NCBI GenBank assembly: GCA_958450325.1
Contig: OY288257.1
Location: 16,635,873 to 16,699,872, forward strand
Source of the DNA: Agrostemma githago
Taxonomy: Eukaryota; Streptophyta; Magnoliopsida; Caryophyllales; Caryophyllaceae
Length of the DNA: 64,000 nt
Direction: 5' to 3'
The notes under the pieces are model-generated. The model did not search any database and had not been told where the DNA came from. It saw only the letters and a program-made list of their open reading frames with translations. Positions 1 to 12,735 of this stretch are shown piece by piece. The translations under genes and the position numbers were made by a program. How positions within the stretch are numbered: position 1 is the stretch's first letter; every line of letters starts with the position of its first letter.

Positions 1-1670
1 TAAATTTGAAATAACTGAAGCATGTTTTTTTGTTTACATAATTTTGGGGTATATTATTTAAAATATTATTTACTCTATGGATGTTCAGATTTTGTTTAGG
101 TTACTATAGCTGACAAAATGTGATGGTGTATAAAAATGTTAAAATGATATGATGATTTTAGTGATATAGTGAGTCAAAATATTGTTTTAATTAAAACTAA
201 TTGGATTAATCACCAACTATAGTATTCTGTATATTATTTTTTAGGTGACTTGATAATTTTTGATATTTGCCTAAAGCTATTAATGAAAGGAAATTTGTAT
301 TTTGTAAAATATTGTAGAAACTATCCCTAAATTCGACTTGAAAAATATATGATTTTGAGGATAAAGTTTGTTAAAATATTGTTTCAATTAAAACTTGTGG
401 AGATAATTTCTACTTTTGGATAATAATAATAATAATATACAATGAACCTTAAGATTATTAGAGATAATATTTGTAGTTAAAAAGTGCGAAAATTCATGTT
501 GTTCTCAGTTTAACAATTATATATCTTGAACTAATTGTGGATATAGTAATAAATGAAAATTCAAGGATTAATTCATTACAAACTTATTTAAATAAAATTA
601 AATGAACAGAATAGCATTTACCTTCTTTGCTGTGAATTTTTCTATCACCATCATTCTCCATTATAAACGTTTCAGTAGTTCTTAAAATCTATTTTTGTTA
701 GATATGCTTCTTAATAAAACAGAAATAGAGTTTTGTATTGAGAAAAGAAGATGAAGTTTCCTTTTGATTTGTATATTGTGATCTTTTATATGTTAATGTA
801 ATCTGTTTTCTATTTATAGATTGAAAATATTGAATTAAAATTAATATAACTGCTGTAAGTTATAAATGAGAAGTTAAAAAAGAAGTGGAATAATGGTTTG
901 CTATTAACTGCTATTATTTGACCATAATTTTTTTTTCAAATTAACTGTTATTAGTGTTTGTATTTAATAAGTTACTTCAATATGTTTTAGGCTTTCAATT
1001 TGATTTGCAGGTGAAATAAAGTTGTAAATATACATTGTATGTATAAGTTACTTGGAAAATGGTTTTAGGTTTTCAATTTGACGTGGAGTTGAAATAATGA
1101 TATAAATGTATATATGATAATATCTCTTTTACAAAATAATATGAAATAGTGAAGTAAATGTATTTAGTCTAAACCTGGTTATATTATAATGGTCTCATTA
1201 TGCCTCTCTTAAAAACAACAGTGCTGACTTGTCTAAAATGGAAGAGCTGTTTTAATGTCGAAACTATTGAGCTGCGATTGAATAAACAGTAGTTCATAAA
1301 ATTATAGCTTTAAAACTTGATGATAGATACCTTAAGAAAACATTATTTTCACAATTAGTGACAGATGGTCTCCATTTTGTGATTTTAACAAATCTTCTTA
1401 GATTCATATTGACGTATACATGTACTTATGATGAAGTAAATTAAATTAAAATTTATTTTTGAATTAAATGTCGGTAGATTAATATCAATTCATTAGACAT
1501 GATTAACTTAATGCAATTTAGTTAATTAGAAAATATAAAAATTACTTAAAAAAATATAATATTAGTTCTCCGACACTAAAACTGAAATGTCTAGAAAAAG
1601 GATGCATAATGTTTGAACACTATAATTGTTACTTAAATTAAACATAAAACATGAATGACCATGTCATTAA
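1..1670. other. AT-rich stretch without a gene
   Basis: Very AT-rich sequence with short poly-A/T runs and frequent stops in all frames. I see no ORF of family character, no TIR pair and no RNA gene. It lies downstream of the minus-strand RPA-like locus, so it may hold that locus's 3' flank or more of the same repeat. Confidence 0.5.
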
Positions 1671-2911
1671 CTACTTCTTCTGCAATTTGGTTGTTGTCTT
1701 TGTCGATGATTGTTGATCTTGACAGTCGCTTATGGATGCACTTGATTTTTCCATGTCAGAGTGTGCCCTTTTTTGTGTACTTTTGCTTATAGGAGTCACA
1801 TTCTGCATGAGAATACAATTATGATATTAATGATGTGATAACTAATAAAATATAAATATGTCATTTGTTAAGAACTATTAAAATGATTTTCTCACCAACT
1901 GTTCATTATTATTTGAAACTGTAGAACCTGTTGTTAATGTGCTTTTTGTTCCTGAAATAAAATATGAAATTGAGTAAATAGATGTTATCAAGTTGAAGCA
2001 TTCATTAATTGTACTGTTTTTACCTGTTCGATAGACATGCTCCTCATTTTATGGATTTCTTCTTTATCATCACATAGATTGACAACCATGTAGCATATTG
2101 TATCCATCACAACATTGAAATAGCCACACACATACAACTCTATAATGTATTCCTTATCTATCATTGTGGTTAATGTGAATGGTATCTCTTTTGAAGCAGC
2201 ATGTTTCTGTTGTGAATTTGAAATCAGATTAGTAATGTAGTTCACTACAATAAAAAAAAGTGGTGCATTATTCTTTTGAAAGTGTCTAAACTCTACCTCC
2301 AATAGCATGTCATATGAGTCATATGCATTCCATCCAGTTTCTTCTTCAACTTGTCTATTGTTGACAATTACATAAATCTGATCTCCATTTTGATCCTCAA
2401 CCAAAAACTTAACCTTATAACTAAAATAATAAACAAATATGTTAGACATTATAACCTTTAATACCTTCAATGAAATCCATGTGAATAATATAGTTTCATT
2501 TGTACTGACATTAAGTTTCTTTCAGCTGCCCCTTTTTCTGAAGCATCACAGAAATCCATGGCACAATACCACTTGCCATTATCTTTTTGACCTGTTATTG
2601 TATCACAAATCTTGCATTTGTTACGATACCAATGTTTAGTGTCGTCAATGCTTTTGATTTTTGCTATGATTGAATATACTCCAGCCTATCATTAGTGAGA
2701 CATAATTATTATCACTTAGCATCACATATTTGAATAATAATATATACATGAACCTTATATTATTACCTTATGTACTCCAAGTAATTCCGCAATGCTTGCT
2801 AACTTTGTACCACCATTTGAAGAGGTGGATTTTTGATTGGTATTAGCTTCAAATAACATTTTTTTTCTACACAAACTTAGAGTTTTGGGTTTGAATTCTG
2901 ATCTAACCATC
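1671..2911 (-). pseudogene. RPA70-like OB-fold protein, DBD-C part (Helitron-type or degenerate)
   Basis: Minus-strand exons that resemble the third DNA-binding OB fold (DBD-C) of plant replication protein A 70-kDa subunits. A possible start is at 2911 (MVRSEFKPK...). The first exon ends at about 2767 before GTAATA, and the next begins at about 2685. That second exon contains the zinc-ribbon half: HWYRNKCKICD, then GKWYCA and a further Cys. The exon at 2470-1988 carries the second half of the fold (YKVKFLVEDQNGDQIYV ... EYIIELYVCGYF). A lysine-rich tail (HSDMEKSSASISD ... TKLQKK) ends with TAG at 1671. RPA70 binds single-stranded DNA in replication and repair; plant Helitrons often carry RPA1-like genes. 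Introns look spliceable. It may be a separate short gene or the 3' half of the locus at 3815-5479. Function is unproven, and I consider it more likely mobile or decayed than a housekeeping RPA. Confidence 0.55.
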
Positions 2912-3814
2912 TTCTATGTATATATAATTTTTTTTATGGATCAAATTGGAGGACATGGGATCATGGGTTATAAGAGACATGGAAGTTGAGATCATGGGAG
3001 GCAATGGAAGTTACTAAAGTGGTGGGACATATCTTTTTTATATAATAGTGATCCAGAATATCTGCTCTAAGATAAGTTAACCTCTACTTTCTTGTTTCTC
3101 CTATCATTATTGTACTTCATTTGAAATTAGCTTATTGTCTCCTATCTAAAATTGAATTGCTGACTTTAATCTTTCTCTATGTTATTGTGAGATGATAAAT
3201 TTTTATTTAATAAAATATAGAAGTAAACAAAATTAGTATGAATTCAACTTTAATTCTAATTCTAATTAGTTTAATGCAAAATACTTAGTAAGTTTTCCTT
3301 GACATATTACTAAGAAATATAAAAGATTTATCCTGACATATAGTTTAGAGAATAAATTTTTCAATCATATGCATTGCCACTTTCTCATAATACAAACATT
3401 GGAATATCTTTTTCATATTATCTTCTTTGTACTTTGTTTAAAATAAAACTAACTGTTCCTATGTAAAATTGAATTATTGGATCGCTGACTTTAATCTACC
3501 TTAATATTACTGTAGGTTGGTAAATTTTATATTCTTGATACCAATTGAATGAGCACTAATGCCTAAAACGCAGTTGTATCTTTCAGAATAGAACAAATAA
3601 AATAACAATAAGTGGCTATGTTTATTAGATTAGATGGTGATTCTTAGTTGATAGTGTAGTAATATAATATGAGTTGACCAAAAAATATTTAACATCCACA
3701 ATCCAAAGGTTCTTTTTATGTTATCTAGCTATGAAAATAGAATTTCTAAATGTTGAACTTTGTAATACAAATACGACATTGGACTATAAAATATCCTAGC
3801 ACTCTCTTAAAATC

Positions 3815-5479
3815 TGATTATCCTTGCTGAATATTGTCTTCTGATTCTTTGAACGCTACCTTCTCATCTGAACTTTCTTTTATCTTGTATTTGTGCCATC
3901 TGGATCGTCTCTTGTCTTCATCTAGCTTTAAAACCTGTTGAACATGGTAATAATGCAAGTATATACTAACGCTGTAATTGTCAATACTACTTTAAAAAAC
4001 CAAATTAAAACAGCAGACAAAAAAGTCTGAAATTACGATAAAACAACATTAAAAAGTTTGTTAAGTCTAGCAATAAAAACAATAATGATAATGATGTTAA
4101 TTCTAGCATTAAACAAAAAAAGTTCTGAAATTAGAACAGCGTTAAAAAAGTTCTGAAAGTTCTGAAATTAAAATAAAAACAGCATTAAAAAAGGTCTGAA
4201 ATTAAAATAAAAACAGCATAAAAAGGTCTGTTAAGTTTGGCATTAAAAACAATAAATATGTTTATTTTGCCACATCTTCAGTCTGCATTTCCCTGGTTTT
4301 CTTCATTTTCATCAATGTTGATAGTCTCAACCCTTATTCTTTTTCTTCCCATGTTTCTAACTTCCTCGTATTCTTCATCTTCTTTTATGTCCTTCCATGT
4401 TGCCTTTGTGATGTCCCTGAGAACTGCTCCACGACTTGCATTTCTGTTTTTATAGTCATAATATAATATAATTTTGTTACAACAATATAACATGAGATGA
4501 TTGATAATTTTAATTTTTGTATTTGAATAAATATTACCTAGCAATGAATTCATTAACTTCTGGTACATCTGGTTGGAAGTATATCTTCGTTGCATCTTTT
4601 GTTGTTAGTCGTATCTCACCTACATGATTAAGATATAAAATAACTACTACTAATCTTGGAGTCTAATGGTCTGCAATGAAAGTAGTTATGTACCGTGATA
4701 TGGAATCCTTTGCACACATTGGCACACAATGATCGGCTTTTCAGTGTAAAATTTTGCATCTTCCACCATTATCTTGATATCTTCAGCATGTTTTCCCCAT
4801 ACCCACATGGACATGTTTGAACCATGGATGTCTTGGAGCACTAAAACTGAGCAAGTAGTGTTGAGTATCACTCTGTACTCCTCCACTTGAGCAACAACAT
4901 CTGCAGAAATTTATCTTTTAGAACACTTTTATTAAAAACTAAATCTTAAAAATAATTTATCGTGGAAAAAAAATTTATTACAACAAAAAATTGGTAATAT
5001 ACCTATATAAGGTCGGGCACTGAAGTTACTGTTAATCAAATTTTGAAAGGATTCAAAATTGTAACCTAAAGTTGGAATTTCTTCGTTTTGAATTTCTTCT
5101 ATAATTGTCGTTGGACGAATCAGAAATCGCCATCTATGAGGTGTGGCAGCCTCCCTTATGTAATTGGGTACTAACTTGGAATTCTTCACTCGATAGACTT
5201 TTCCTTCATTGAAGCTCCTTTAATGTGGATGTGTGGTAGCATACAGGATTGTTGCTTGCATCATTGATCCCTATAATTTGAAATTAAGTTAGAAGAATAA
5301 ATTACATTATGAAGATATAATGCAATAAATGAGACATATATCACTTACATTTTTATCTACCATTAAAATTTCTAGAGATGCAGATTGCTGATTTTCTAAA
5401 CGGATAGGATCTTCTTTCCATATTGGTACGACTCGACCCTCAATGAATGGCTGAACTAATTGGTTGTTTTCGTTTTCCA
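3815..5479 (-). pseudogene. RPA70-like protein, DUF223/DBD-A and DBD-B part, with an in-frame stop
   Basis: Starts at 5479 (MENENNQLVQPFIEGRVVPI...). Exon 1 ends at about 5350 before GTAAGT with ...LEILMVDKNV, the first strand set of a DUF223-type OB fold. Exon 2 (about 5272-5000) continues the fold but meets TAA in frame just before RSFNEGKVYRVKNSKLVP. The family reads an uninterrupted EGKVY..KNF segment there. Exon 3 (about 4890-4695) is DBD-B-like (DVVAQVEEYRVILNTT, then MSMWVWGKHAEDI). Exon 4 (about 4615-4540) has the typical LTTKDATKIYFQPD signature. An acidic, basic-patch tail (NMGRKRIRVE) ends with a stop at 4278. A further lysine-rich piece, with Arg and Ser (LDEDKRRSRWHKYK), lies at 3935-3815. 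One nonsense codon in an otherwise well-preserved frame suggests a recent loss or a sequencing error. Together with 1671-2911 it would make one complete RPA70-like gene. Confidence 0.55.
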
Positions 5480-6221
5480 TGTTGACCTGATTTTTTTGTT
5501 ATGTTTGTTGATGTTTTTGGTATAATCTATGGTATATATATATAGTGTGAAGAATTAGGTTTTATTGGCAGTTTACTGCTGTTTTTGTGCAACTTGATAG
5601 CAGTTAATCTTAGTAGTTGGAAGTTATTAGTGGTTGTGATTTCATGGAGTAAAAACTGATGGTAGTGGGGTACATTATTTCAACTTTATTTCAGATTTAG
5701 TTGATTAACTTTAATTTTGGGCTGGTTTTCTTGTTTCATTAGAGCTCAGAATTTTAGATTGAATTAATTACCTTTCATTTAAATCTATGTGCATGCAAGA
5801 CTTAACTTCTCATTAATTCTATTTAGTTACATTCTAAATGTTTTTCTAATCGTATATAATTCTTCTAAATTTACACTGTCCTTTATATAGTTCTATATTG
5901 ACTAAAAATTAATAAAATTCCTATAACTGAAAATATCGTTTCTGATTCATGTGGTCTGATTTTGGATTTGTACATAGTCAAATTAAACTGATGGAAACGA
6001 TCGACTGTATATGACTACATGTGTTATTGTTGTTGTGATCGTAACTACATAATCAACTAATATATGTATGTATATATATTAAAGAAATTACCATTTTTTA
6101 TTCTGTCACTTCATTAATGTTGTGATATGATGACGTTGCAGATGATCGGTTGAAGTATTCATCAGTGAGCAGTGCTGATATTAACCTGATCTGACAAACC
6201 ATGTGTATAAGCAAAAAACTT
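5480..6221. other. Intergenic, no gene seen
   Basis: AT-rich upstream region of the minus-strand RPA-like locus. A run of TATATATATA at about 5533-5543 could serve as its TATA region. Nothing else recognisable. Confidence 0.35.
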
Positions 6222-6612
6222 GAGTCAACTATAAGTAATTGAGTACGCCCTTGCTGTCATTCCTAAATCCAAGGATCAAAGTAAAATGCTCCTGAAGGAC
6301 TATAATAATGTTAGTCCTTTGGTTGAAGTGTTTACTTTTTAGACTTGGTGTTAGTGTGATCGGTAGGGGTATGCATTGATTCCTTATGGTTAAGTGAGCA
6401 ACACTGATGAGTAAGCAACGATCTCAATGATGAGCAACAAATGTGAGTCAACTATAAGAAATTGAAAGCGTCCTTGCTGTCATTCTTAAATCTGAGGTTC
6501 AAAGTAAGGTGCTCCCACTGGACTACAATAATAGTTCTTTGGTTGAAGTGTTTACTTTGATGCCAGATGATAGTGTGATCGGTAGGGGCATGCATTGATT
6601 ATTTATGGTTAA
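6222..6612 (+). repeat. Diverged direct repeat, two units about 222 bp apart
   Basis: Two copies begin with TGAGTCAACTATAAG at 6222 and 6444. Each continues through CTTGCTGTCATTC, a CAAAGTAA segment and GGTAGGGG.ATGCATTGATT. The copies differ by scattered substitutions and small indels. No coding sense recognised. Confidence 0.6.
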
Positions 6613-6670
6613 TATTGAAGTTGCCTGAGAGATCATAAAATTAAGCCGATTTCGGAGTACATCGCTGCAA

Positions 6671-7085
6671 GGGTCTTTGTACTGAAGATGGTATTGATTT
6701 ACTGGTCTGCTTTCTTGTCAGTACTGCTCCTCTTCATACCATCTTTTGTTTACCTATCGAAGTCCGGTGTTTTGGATTATCATGTTAAGGGTAACAAAGT
6801 GTCTGGTAAGTTTCATGTGGTTGCAAATTTTCTTATGTCTCTCAAAGGAGCAACAACCAAATATCGATGGTAAGTATGGTGTGCCTTGCATATCCATTTA
6901 TGCAATTTTTTTATTGGGTCTTTTTACTGAACTTGGTATTGATTTACTTCTGGTCTGCTTTCTTTTCAGTACTGCCCTTCTACATACCATCTTGCGTCTA
7001 CCGATCGAAGCCCGATTTTTCGGATTATCATTTTAAGAGTAACAAAGTGTGTGGCAAGTCATGTGGCTGCAAATTTTCTTATATA
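6671..7085 (+). repeat. Tandem duplication of a pseudo-exon-like block (period about 245 bp)
   Basis: Block 1 (6671-6845) and block 2 (6916-7085) share GGGTCTTT.TACTGAA, TTGATTTACT, CTGGTCTGCTTTCTT, CTATCGAAG/CCGATCGAAG and GTAACAAAGTGT. Several short reading frames cross the blocks (for example LPIEARFFGL), but I do not recognise a family. Position just upstream of the kinase fragment suggests a duplicated piece of captured genic DNA. Confidence 0.55.
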
Positions 7086-7295
7086 ATTCATTATATCACT
7101 CAAATAAAGCCCCACAATGTTTCACCAAACTACAAAGGTTTGTGTTGCTGTTCAGGTTGTTTCAATGTTATTGCTTTATGCCTTCTGTTTTACACTTGTA
7201 TAAATACGTGTTTGAGTTTCTTGGCTCACATATAGCGCATTTGGGCCTTTTACTTTGAAGCAGAAGGAGAAGATGCTGATGCTGATGATGATGCT

Positions 7296-7949
7296 TTGAC
7301 GTATTCTGTTGATTTTGTTTATGTTACCCTAATGAAGCAACTTCGACATCCTAACATTCTCCTATTCATGGGCGCGGTGACATCACCTCAGCGTCTTTGC
7401 ATAGTTACAGAGTTCCTTCCTCGGTTCATTTTTAACTTTTCAATTTCATTTTTAAATTTTCCCTTCTTTTGTCATGTCCAGGGGAAGCCTGTTCTTCCTG
7501 TTGCAGAGGAATACATACAAACTGGACTGGAGACGAAAACTTAATATTGTTTTAGACATAGTCGGTATTCCGGTGTAAACTACTCATACATATTAAAGAA
7601 AGCAATATCTGAGAATTTGAATCTTTTTTTGATTATGAACTTCACTGATGTCTACGGCTCTTACGGCGTTATCTTTGCAAAAATGACGCAGGCTCGAGGA
7701 ACGAATTATCTTCACAACTGCAGTCCACCTATTGTCCACCGCGATTTGAAGTCTTCTAATTTGCTTGTAGATAAAAATTGGGGTGTGAAGGTTTTGTTTA
7801 TGTATTCTAGTGTTGATTGATTGGCATCTCTTCAAGTTGAAGTATGAAATTACTACATTACTTATCTGATCTTCTTGCAGGTTGCTGACTTTGGCCTTTC
7901 ACGCGTAAAGCATGAGACTTATCTTGCAACTAAGACCGGGAAAGGAACA
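7296..7949 (+). pseudogene. Raf-like MAPKKK kinase-domain fragment (captured)
   Basis: Four consecutive pieces of a plant Raf-like (CTR1/EDR1-type) protein kinase, with exon-intron structure kept. Piece 1 (to about 7421) has LMKQLRHPNILLFMGAVTS and LCIVTEFLP, the hinge region. Piece 2 (7482-7560) has GSLFFLLQRNTYKLDWRRK. Piece 3 (7692-7790) holds the catalytic loop HRDLKSSNLLVD. Piece 4 (7881-7949) holds VADFGLSRVKHETY, where the usual DFG Asp is intact, and ends at KTGKGT before GTACG. Introns are bounded by GT-AG. The glycine loop and catalytic lysine upstream are missing, and after the activation segment only a scrambled CCTGAAATGAG remains, where the family has PQWMAPE. It therefore cannot make an active kinase. 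It is probably a gene fragment copied into a mobile element. Confidence 0.8.
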
Positions 7950-8316
7950 GTACGATCAAAATTTTAGTACTTTTGCTGGACATCTATTATTCTGTGGTTG
8001 AATGTTGCTTTTATTTGCATGTAGCCTGAAATGAGAAGTATGTCAAACCATATTGCAGTGAATCAGTGATGCTTAAAAGATTAGTTCAGCTCCGTGGTTT
8101 TTTAGATCCTTGTAGCTGATGCATGCTTAAAACCCCACAAATATAGTTCCTCCAATTCAAATGACCATGAATTATGGATCTTTGTTTTCAGACCTTAAAC
8201 TCCCACGCTCCAATATGATTGATCTACTGTCACCTATTTAATAGCATATATTTAATGGTTCGTTCTATGTGCATCATTATTGTAATCTAATTATGATTAA
8301 ACATTTTCACGGGCAG

Positions 8317-8394
8317 GATTCAGTCACTGTGGTAGGTTATCCCTTTGGAGGAGATTCAATTTCTGTAATAAAGGGGGTTGTCTCTCGAATAGAG
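8317..8394 (+). pseudogene. Single exon of a DEG/HtrA-type serine protease
   Basis: A 78-nt exon between an AG acceptor (8315-8316) and a GTAAGA donor encodes 26 residues including VTVVGYPFGGDSISV and GVVSRIE. This is the segment of plant DEG proteases (DEG9/DEG10 type) just before the catalytic-serine loop, where the family has VGYP.GGD..SVT.GVVSRIE. No neighbouring DEG exons are evident. It lies about 370 bp downstream of the kinase fragment on the same strand, which fits a chain of captured gene pieces. Assignment is by motif memory only. Confidence 0.7.
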
Positions 8395-11279
8395 GTAAGA
8401 GTTGTCAACCAAATGGCATGTTGCTACATTCTTTGCTGGCTGTTGATACATACAAACCGTGGTCAATGTTTTTTGTTACCAACCATCCCCTATTTAGTGC
8501 GTATTAGTGATTGCTTGCACCATAAAGTGCTAATTATGATGAAAGTACAGATTGTGAATACAAATGTCCAAATTTGTACATCACCACCAATAATTCTATG
8601 TTCTACCCATTTATATTTCGCATGTAGTTTTACCAATTTTCATGTGGCCTGGTGTGATACCTTATCATCTAATCGAAATGACTAATTAGATAAATTGTAG
8701 ATAAGTAGATAAATATGTGATTAATGTTGAAAGAAAATTTAAAAGAGGTTCAACAAAAATTAAAAACATCTAGTAAAACTGAAAGTGGAAAATGTAAGGA
8801 CTTGAATTGAAGACGCTGGACTAATTACCCTTTAATTTTTTATTGTTAGATTGGTGGTCCTCTTCCTTGTGCTGGATACTGGGTTTTCCGAATCTGATTG
8901 TACGCAGTCTATATGATCTTTCCCATGTCTTTTTGCCCTATGCTTGGGCTGTGGCTCCACCGCATCTGCTGCGTAATTGGTCTTCTCAAATGCTGCACCT
9001 GCTGATGGTTTTTTTCCGGTGCTGGTAGCAGCTTGGTTGTCTTCTTGTAATGGTAAGATTGTTTTTCCCATGACTGCCTCATTTGGGGTGGTACGGTCGA
9101 TCGGCAGCGTAATATCGGAAATACATTCCTACAACAAAGTTCTGTTGAGTCAATAATTGATACGCAATCGGTACTTTCATTATATTGCATTTTGAATTTA
9201 TCCAATTGAGCGTCTAACTTATAGTAATATAAACAAATAACTAATAATAAGAGTAGTGAAACTGTGATCTACCGTTTCTACAACACGATTCTTTGATGCC
9301 ATTGAGACCGACGCAATACTTCCTGCACTGTCATTGTCTACCACCTCCACTGCCTGCACATATTATTTTGTTACTTAGACACACATAATCGTCTTATGAG
9401 ATACGTACTGGTTATGATAATGTTCAGTTGAATACCGTATGTGTTTTTGATTGTGTAGACATTAGGTTTCTCCATTCCATCTTCTTTGCTTCATCGTCAC
9501 AAATATCTATGACTCCATAGCACTTTGAATTTTGTTTGATGTTGTAATCTTCTGTGATTCTGATTTTTAAAAGGTATTCTTTCTCTATGATAGAGTTGAA
9601 TTCTTGGGGAGGTAGACCACTTGGGCTTGAGTCTTACGTTTATCTGATATGTTAGTTATGTAGTTACTTTTAGGTAATGCAAAAATTTGGGACGGAACAA
9701 ACTCTTACCGTTTTCTCTTTTAGTAGGTCATCCGCCGTCTTTCCTATAAGTTTTGCCATTTGTTCGTTCCAAATGATAACTTCAGCGAATTCACATATGT
9801 CGTCAAACACCGTGAATCTGGCCTTGTATCTGCTTAAAAGAATTGGTTGTGATAGTTAGGTAAGAAATTGGATGATCAAAAAACATATTTTTTTGTCGTA
9901 CCTCATCGTGGGTTCCTTCATCCCTCGACCATTAACTTGACAGTCTATTGTTTGACAGTACCACATTCCGTCCTCCATCTGTGACGTCTTAAACCTGCAC
10001 TCGCCGCATGAAGGATAACACCAGTATTTTGATGTGTCCATCTCGTAAATGGTAGCCAGTGTAACAAAAACCCCAGCCTGCGTAAGTTTTTTTTAGTTAC
10101 AGTTATTTAAATGATTCAATTTTTTTATTGTGTACATTTTTTTACATGGGTTGCCACTAATATAACATAAAGAGTGCTGAACAATAACGTATACCTTTAG
10201 GCTGTTTTTAATTTCTGTCATTGTCTTGCATATCGCTCCCGTGAGTATGCTGCGAGAGTCACATGTCGGTTGCAGACTTGTCTTCCATCTATCGGGTCCT
10301 TCCGAGGGTGGGTAGCTGAAATAACAATGGGTGATTAATTTACACCGTCTTATCAGAACGAACTATACTAAATTAGGGGAGATATGTACTTACGTTCTCT
10401 GAAATTCTAACACCTCTTCAATGTTAGGGTTGGCTAAAATCTTAGATGCGTCGCGTGTTGTAACACTAACTTCACCTGACGGACAATAACATTTGCTATT
10501 ATTAATTGTTCTTTACTAATTAGAAGATGACAATTTCTTGAGTCAAGAGGATATATAGTTCAGACCCTTCCACACATTGCATTTGACATGCATTAGTACT
10601 ACAACCGGTCTATCTTTTTGCATGAAGTGGTTGACAATTTGAATTATGTCTGATATAAATTCTCCGAACACTGAACATGATATCTGTTCTTTCCTGCACT
10701 CAATAACTATTGTGAGAATAATACAAAGGATGATAAATAATTTCGATATTGTAAGGGTTACTAACTGTGTGTTCTCTAGAACAAATGTAGTCCAATTGTA
10801 GCCCTTTCCTGATGTTTGAATTGGGTTGTAATGAATGAATTTACCAATCACATCTGCAATATTAAGAAATAAGTAGAATAATAAAAATTTATCTCCACAT
10901 AAAACTGAATATTTTGGTAGTATGTTTAGTACTCACCCATATATAAGTCATTGGGGACGTTTCCAGATATAATATCGTCATAGTTAATGAACTTGTACAC
11001 ACACATTGGGATGTTTGGATCTGGATGCAGTTACATCACTTTAGTGCTGAATTCGAACCATATTCTGCTCGTATGAGCAGTAGCCTTTTCTGTCCCAATA
11101 TTGGACGAGGCCGAGAACTTTGAAATATTGTAGATATGTCCCTCCTTGATCCCGTTATTGAATGCTTTTACTAATCTTTGTTTGATTGATGCTTGAATTG
11201 TGGCGCCCTGATTATGTACAAAGAAACATCGTTAGAAAATGCACAATAACAGAAATTAACGTAATTGTTCTATTGTAAT

Positions 11280-11975
11280 TGTTAGGAAATAAGTGTCTAG
11301 CAATTGTTCTTTTGGGTCTTGAATTGATTTGTTCCTGATATCTTTCCTAAAGTTGATCTTCTTGTTTTGGTAACATAAGATTGTTTGGTTTTAGGAAAGA
11401 TTGAACCGTGTTTCCTAATTAGTTTAGGTAACTAGTTTAGGTGAAATAATACTATATAAAGACCTGACTAGCTTCTAGGTTAATTAGGACAGAGAGATGA
11501 TTTGAGAGCACAATATAGAGGGCTGATCTGTGAGGTTTTCTTGGGGAAAAACTCAGTTTGTTCCGAGTCTCTATTATTTGGTGGTTCTATTGATCTCGTC
11601 TTCGTTGGAGACCGTTGGAGTTTGTTCGGATCTTGGTGGGCAGCAAGATCGTTTGTCCTCCGTCTCGTCGGTGAGTTCGTGGCAGGTCGACTCAGTCTGG
11701 GTAGTCTCTTTCCTGTTTGAGATTACTATCTGGTTGGTAGAATTGGTAGTACTTCTGGCTTTAACTGTGAGTTATTAAGCACGTGTATTACAGTCTACTG
11801 TTGTACTATTATCTCCACAATAGTGAATTTGGTCTCCTTCTCGGTGTGGACGTAGCCAGTGATTTTGCTGGTGAACCACGTAAGTCTGTGTGTCAGTTTA
11901 TTATTGTTTGCTATTTGTTTTGTTCTTCTCGCATAATTAACAAACCGTAGGTAACGGGACGCCTCCGTTACAACA
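11280..11975 (+). repeat. Left LTR of the composite copia-type element
   Basis: 696 bp, TGTTAGG...CAACA. A TATA-like CTATATAAAG lies at about 11452. The PBS follows after the spacer AAC. Confidence 0.88.
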
Positions 11976-11978
11976 AAC

Positions 11979-11990
11979 TGGTATCAGAGC
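11979..11990 (+). other. Primer-binding site (tRNA-iMet type)
   Basis: TGGTATCAGAGC, complementary to the 3' end of plant initiator tRNA-Met, is the usual copia primer site. A second copy, starting TGGTATCAGA, lies at 13131 after the internal LTR. Confidence 0.85.
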
Positions 11991-12017
11991 TTTAGGTTCT
12001 TCCGATCTGTGAGAAAG

Positions 12018-12308
12018 ATGTCTGGGATGAGCGTAGAAATTGAGAGTTTTGATGGGAGGAATAGTTTTAGTCTGTGGCAGATCAAGATGCGGGCGTTGTT
12101 AAAGCAACAGAGATGGTGGGCGCCATTCGTGAAGAAAGACGACACGGTCACCGCTGAGATGGCCGTTCTGGAGGAAAGTACAGTCTGTCTGAGGATATCA
12201 TCACTGAAATCGGAGGAAGGTAGAAGTAGTGGTAGTACTGATAAACAGGTGGAGCAGCAAGTAACTCTTGATGAGAGTGAAGCAAAGTCTGAAGATCAAC
12301 CACTATAG
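12018..12308 (+). CDS. Truncated copia Gag-like ORF
   Basis: Starts MSGMSVEIESFDGRNSFSLW and continues IKMRALLKQQ, the N-terminal signature of copia Gag (an F.G.N...W motif, then an M..LL segment). After about 55 residues the homology I can recognise stops. The rest is Ser/Glu-rich (KSEEGRSSGSTDKQVEQQ) and ends TAG at 12308. The SESES-type codons continue downstream out of frame. About 97 residues, against 250 or more for a full copia Gag. The start ATG lies 28 nt after the PBS. It can at most give a short Gag fragment. Confidence 0.6.
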   Translation: MSGMSVEIESFDGRNSFSLWQIKMRALLKQQRWWAPFVKKDDTVTAEMAVLEESTVCLRISSLKSEEGRSSGSTDKQVEQQVTLDESEAKSEDQPL

Positions 12309-12735
12309 TCTGAGCCTGAATCCGAATCCGAATCTGAATCTGAACCATCAGTTTCTTCATTACCAGTTCAGAAGCAGCAGAGTTTGGCCCGTGAGCGGTC
12401 AATCAAGTTTCCGAACAGGTATGGTAATGAAGATGGGGTGGGTTTGTCTGATCTGGTTCCGAATAGTAAGTTCCAACGTGGTTTGGACTTACTAAATTCT
12501 GGAAATATCTGATTGCCCTTTGTTGGGCAATATCTGAGGCAGGAGGGGGAGAGAAGTTTTATTTCTGGTACATCTGGCATTCGTTGGAGTGCATCTGGTA
12601 CATCTGTCTGATTGAGGAGATTTCTGATACATCTGATCTGGCATTCTTTGGAGTGCATCTGGTAATCTGATCTGGCATTCGTTGGAGTGCATCTGTCTGA
12701 TCTGATTGAGAGACAATTCGAGTCAAGGTGGAGAT

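Noticed and set aside
7617..7835. Functional protein kinase
   Set aside because: The kinase domain lacks both its N-lobe start and everything after the activation segment, so only a fragment can be claimed.
11502..11778. ORFs of 72 and 82 residues repeated at 14041-14317
   Set aside because: They lie inside the two copies of the same LTR; identity reflects the LTR repeat and there is no protein family.
11979..11990. Possible tRNA gene near TGGTATCAGAGC
   Set aside because: Only the 3'-terminal complement of initiator tRNA is present; it is a primer-binding site.
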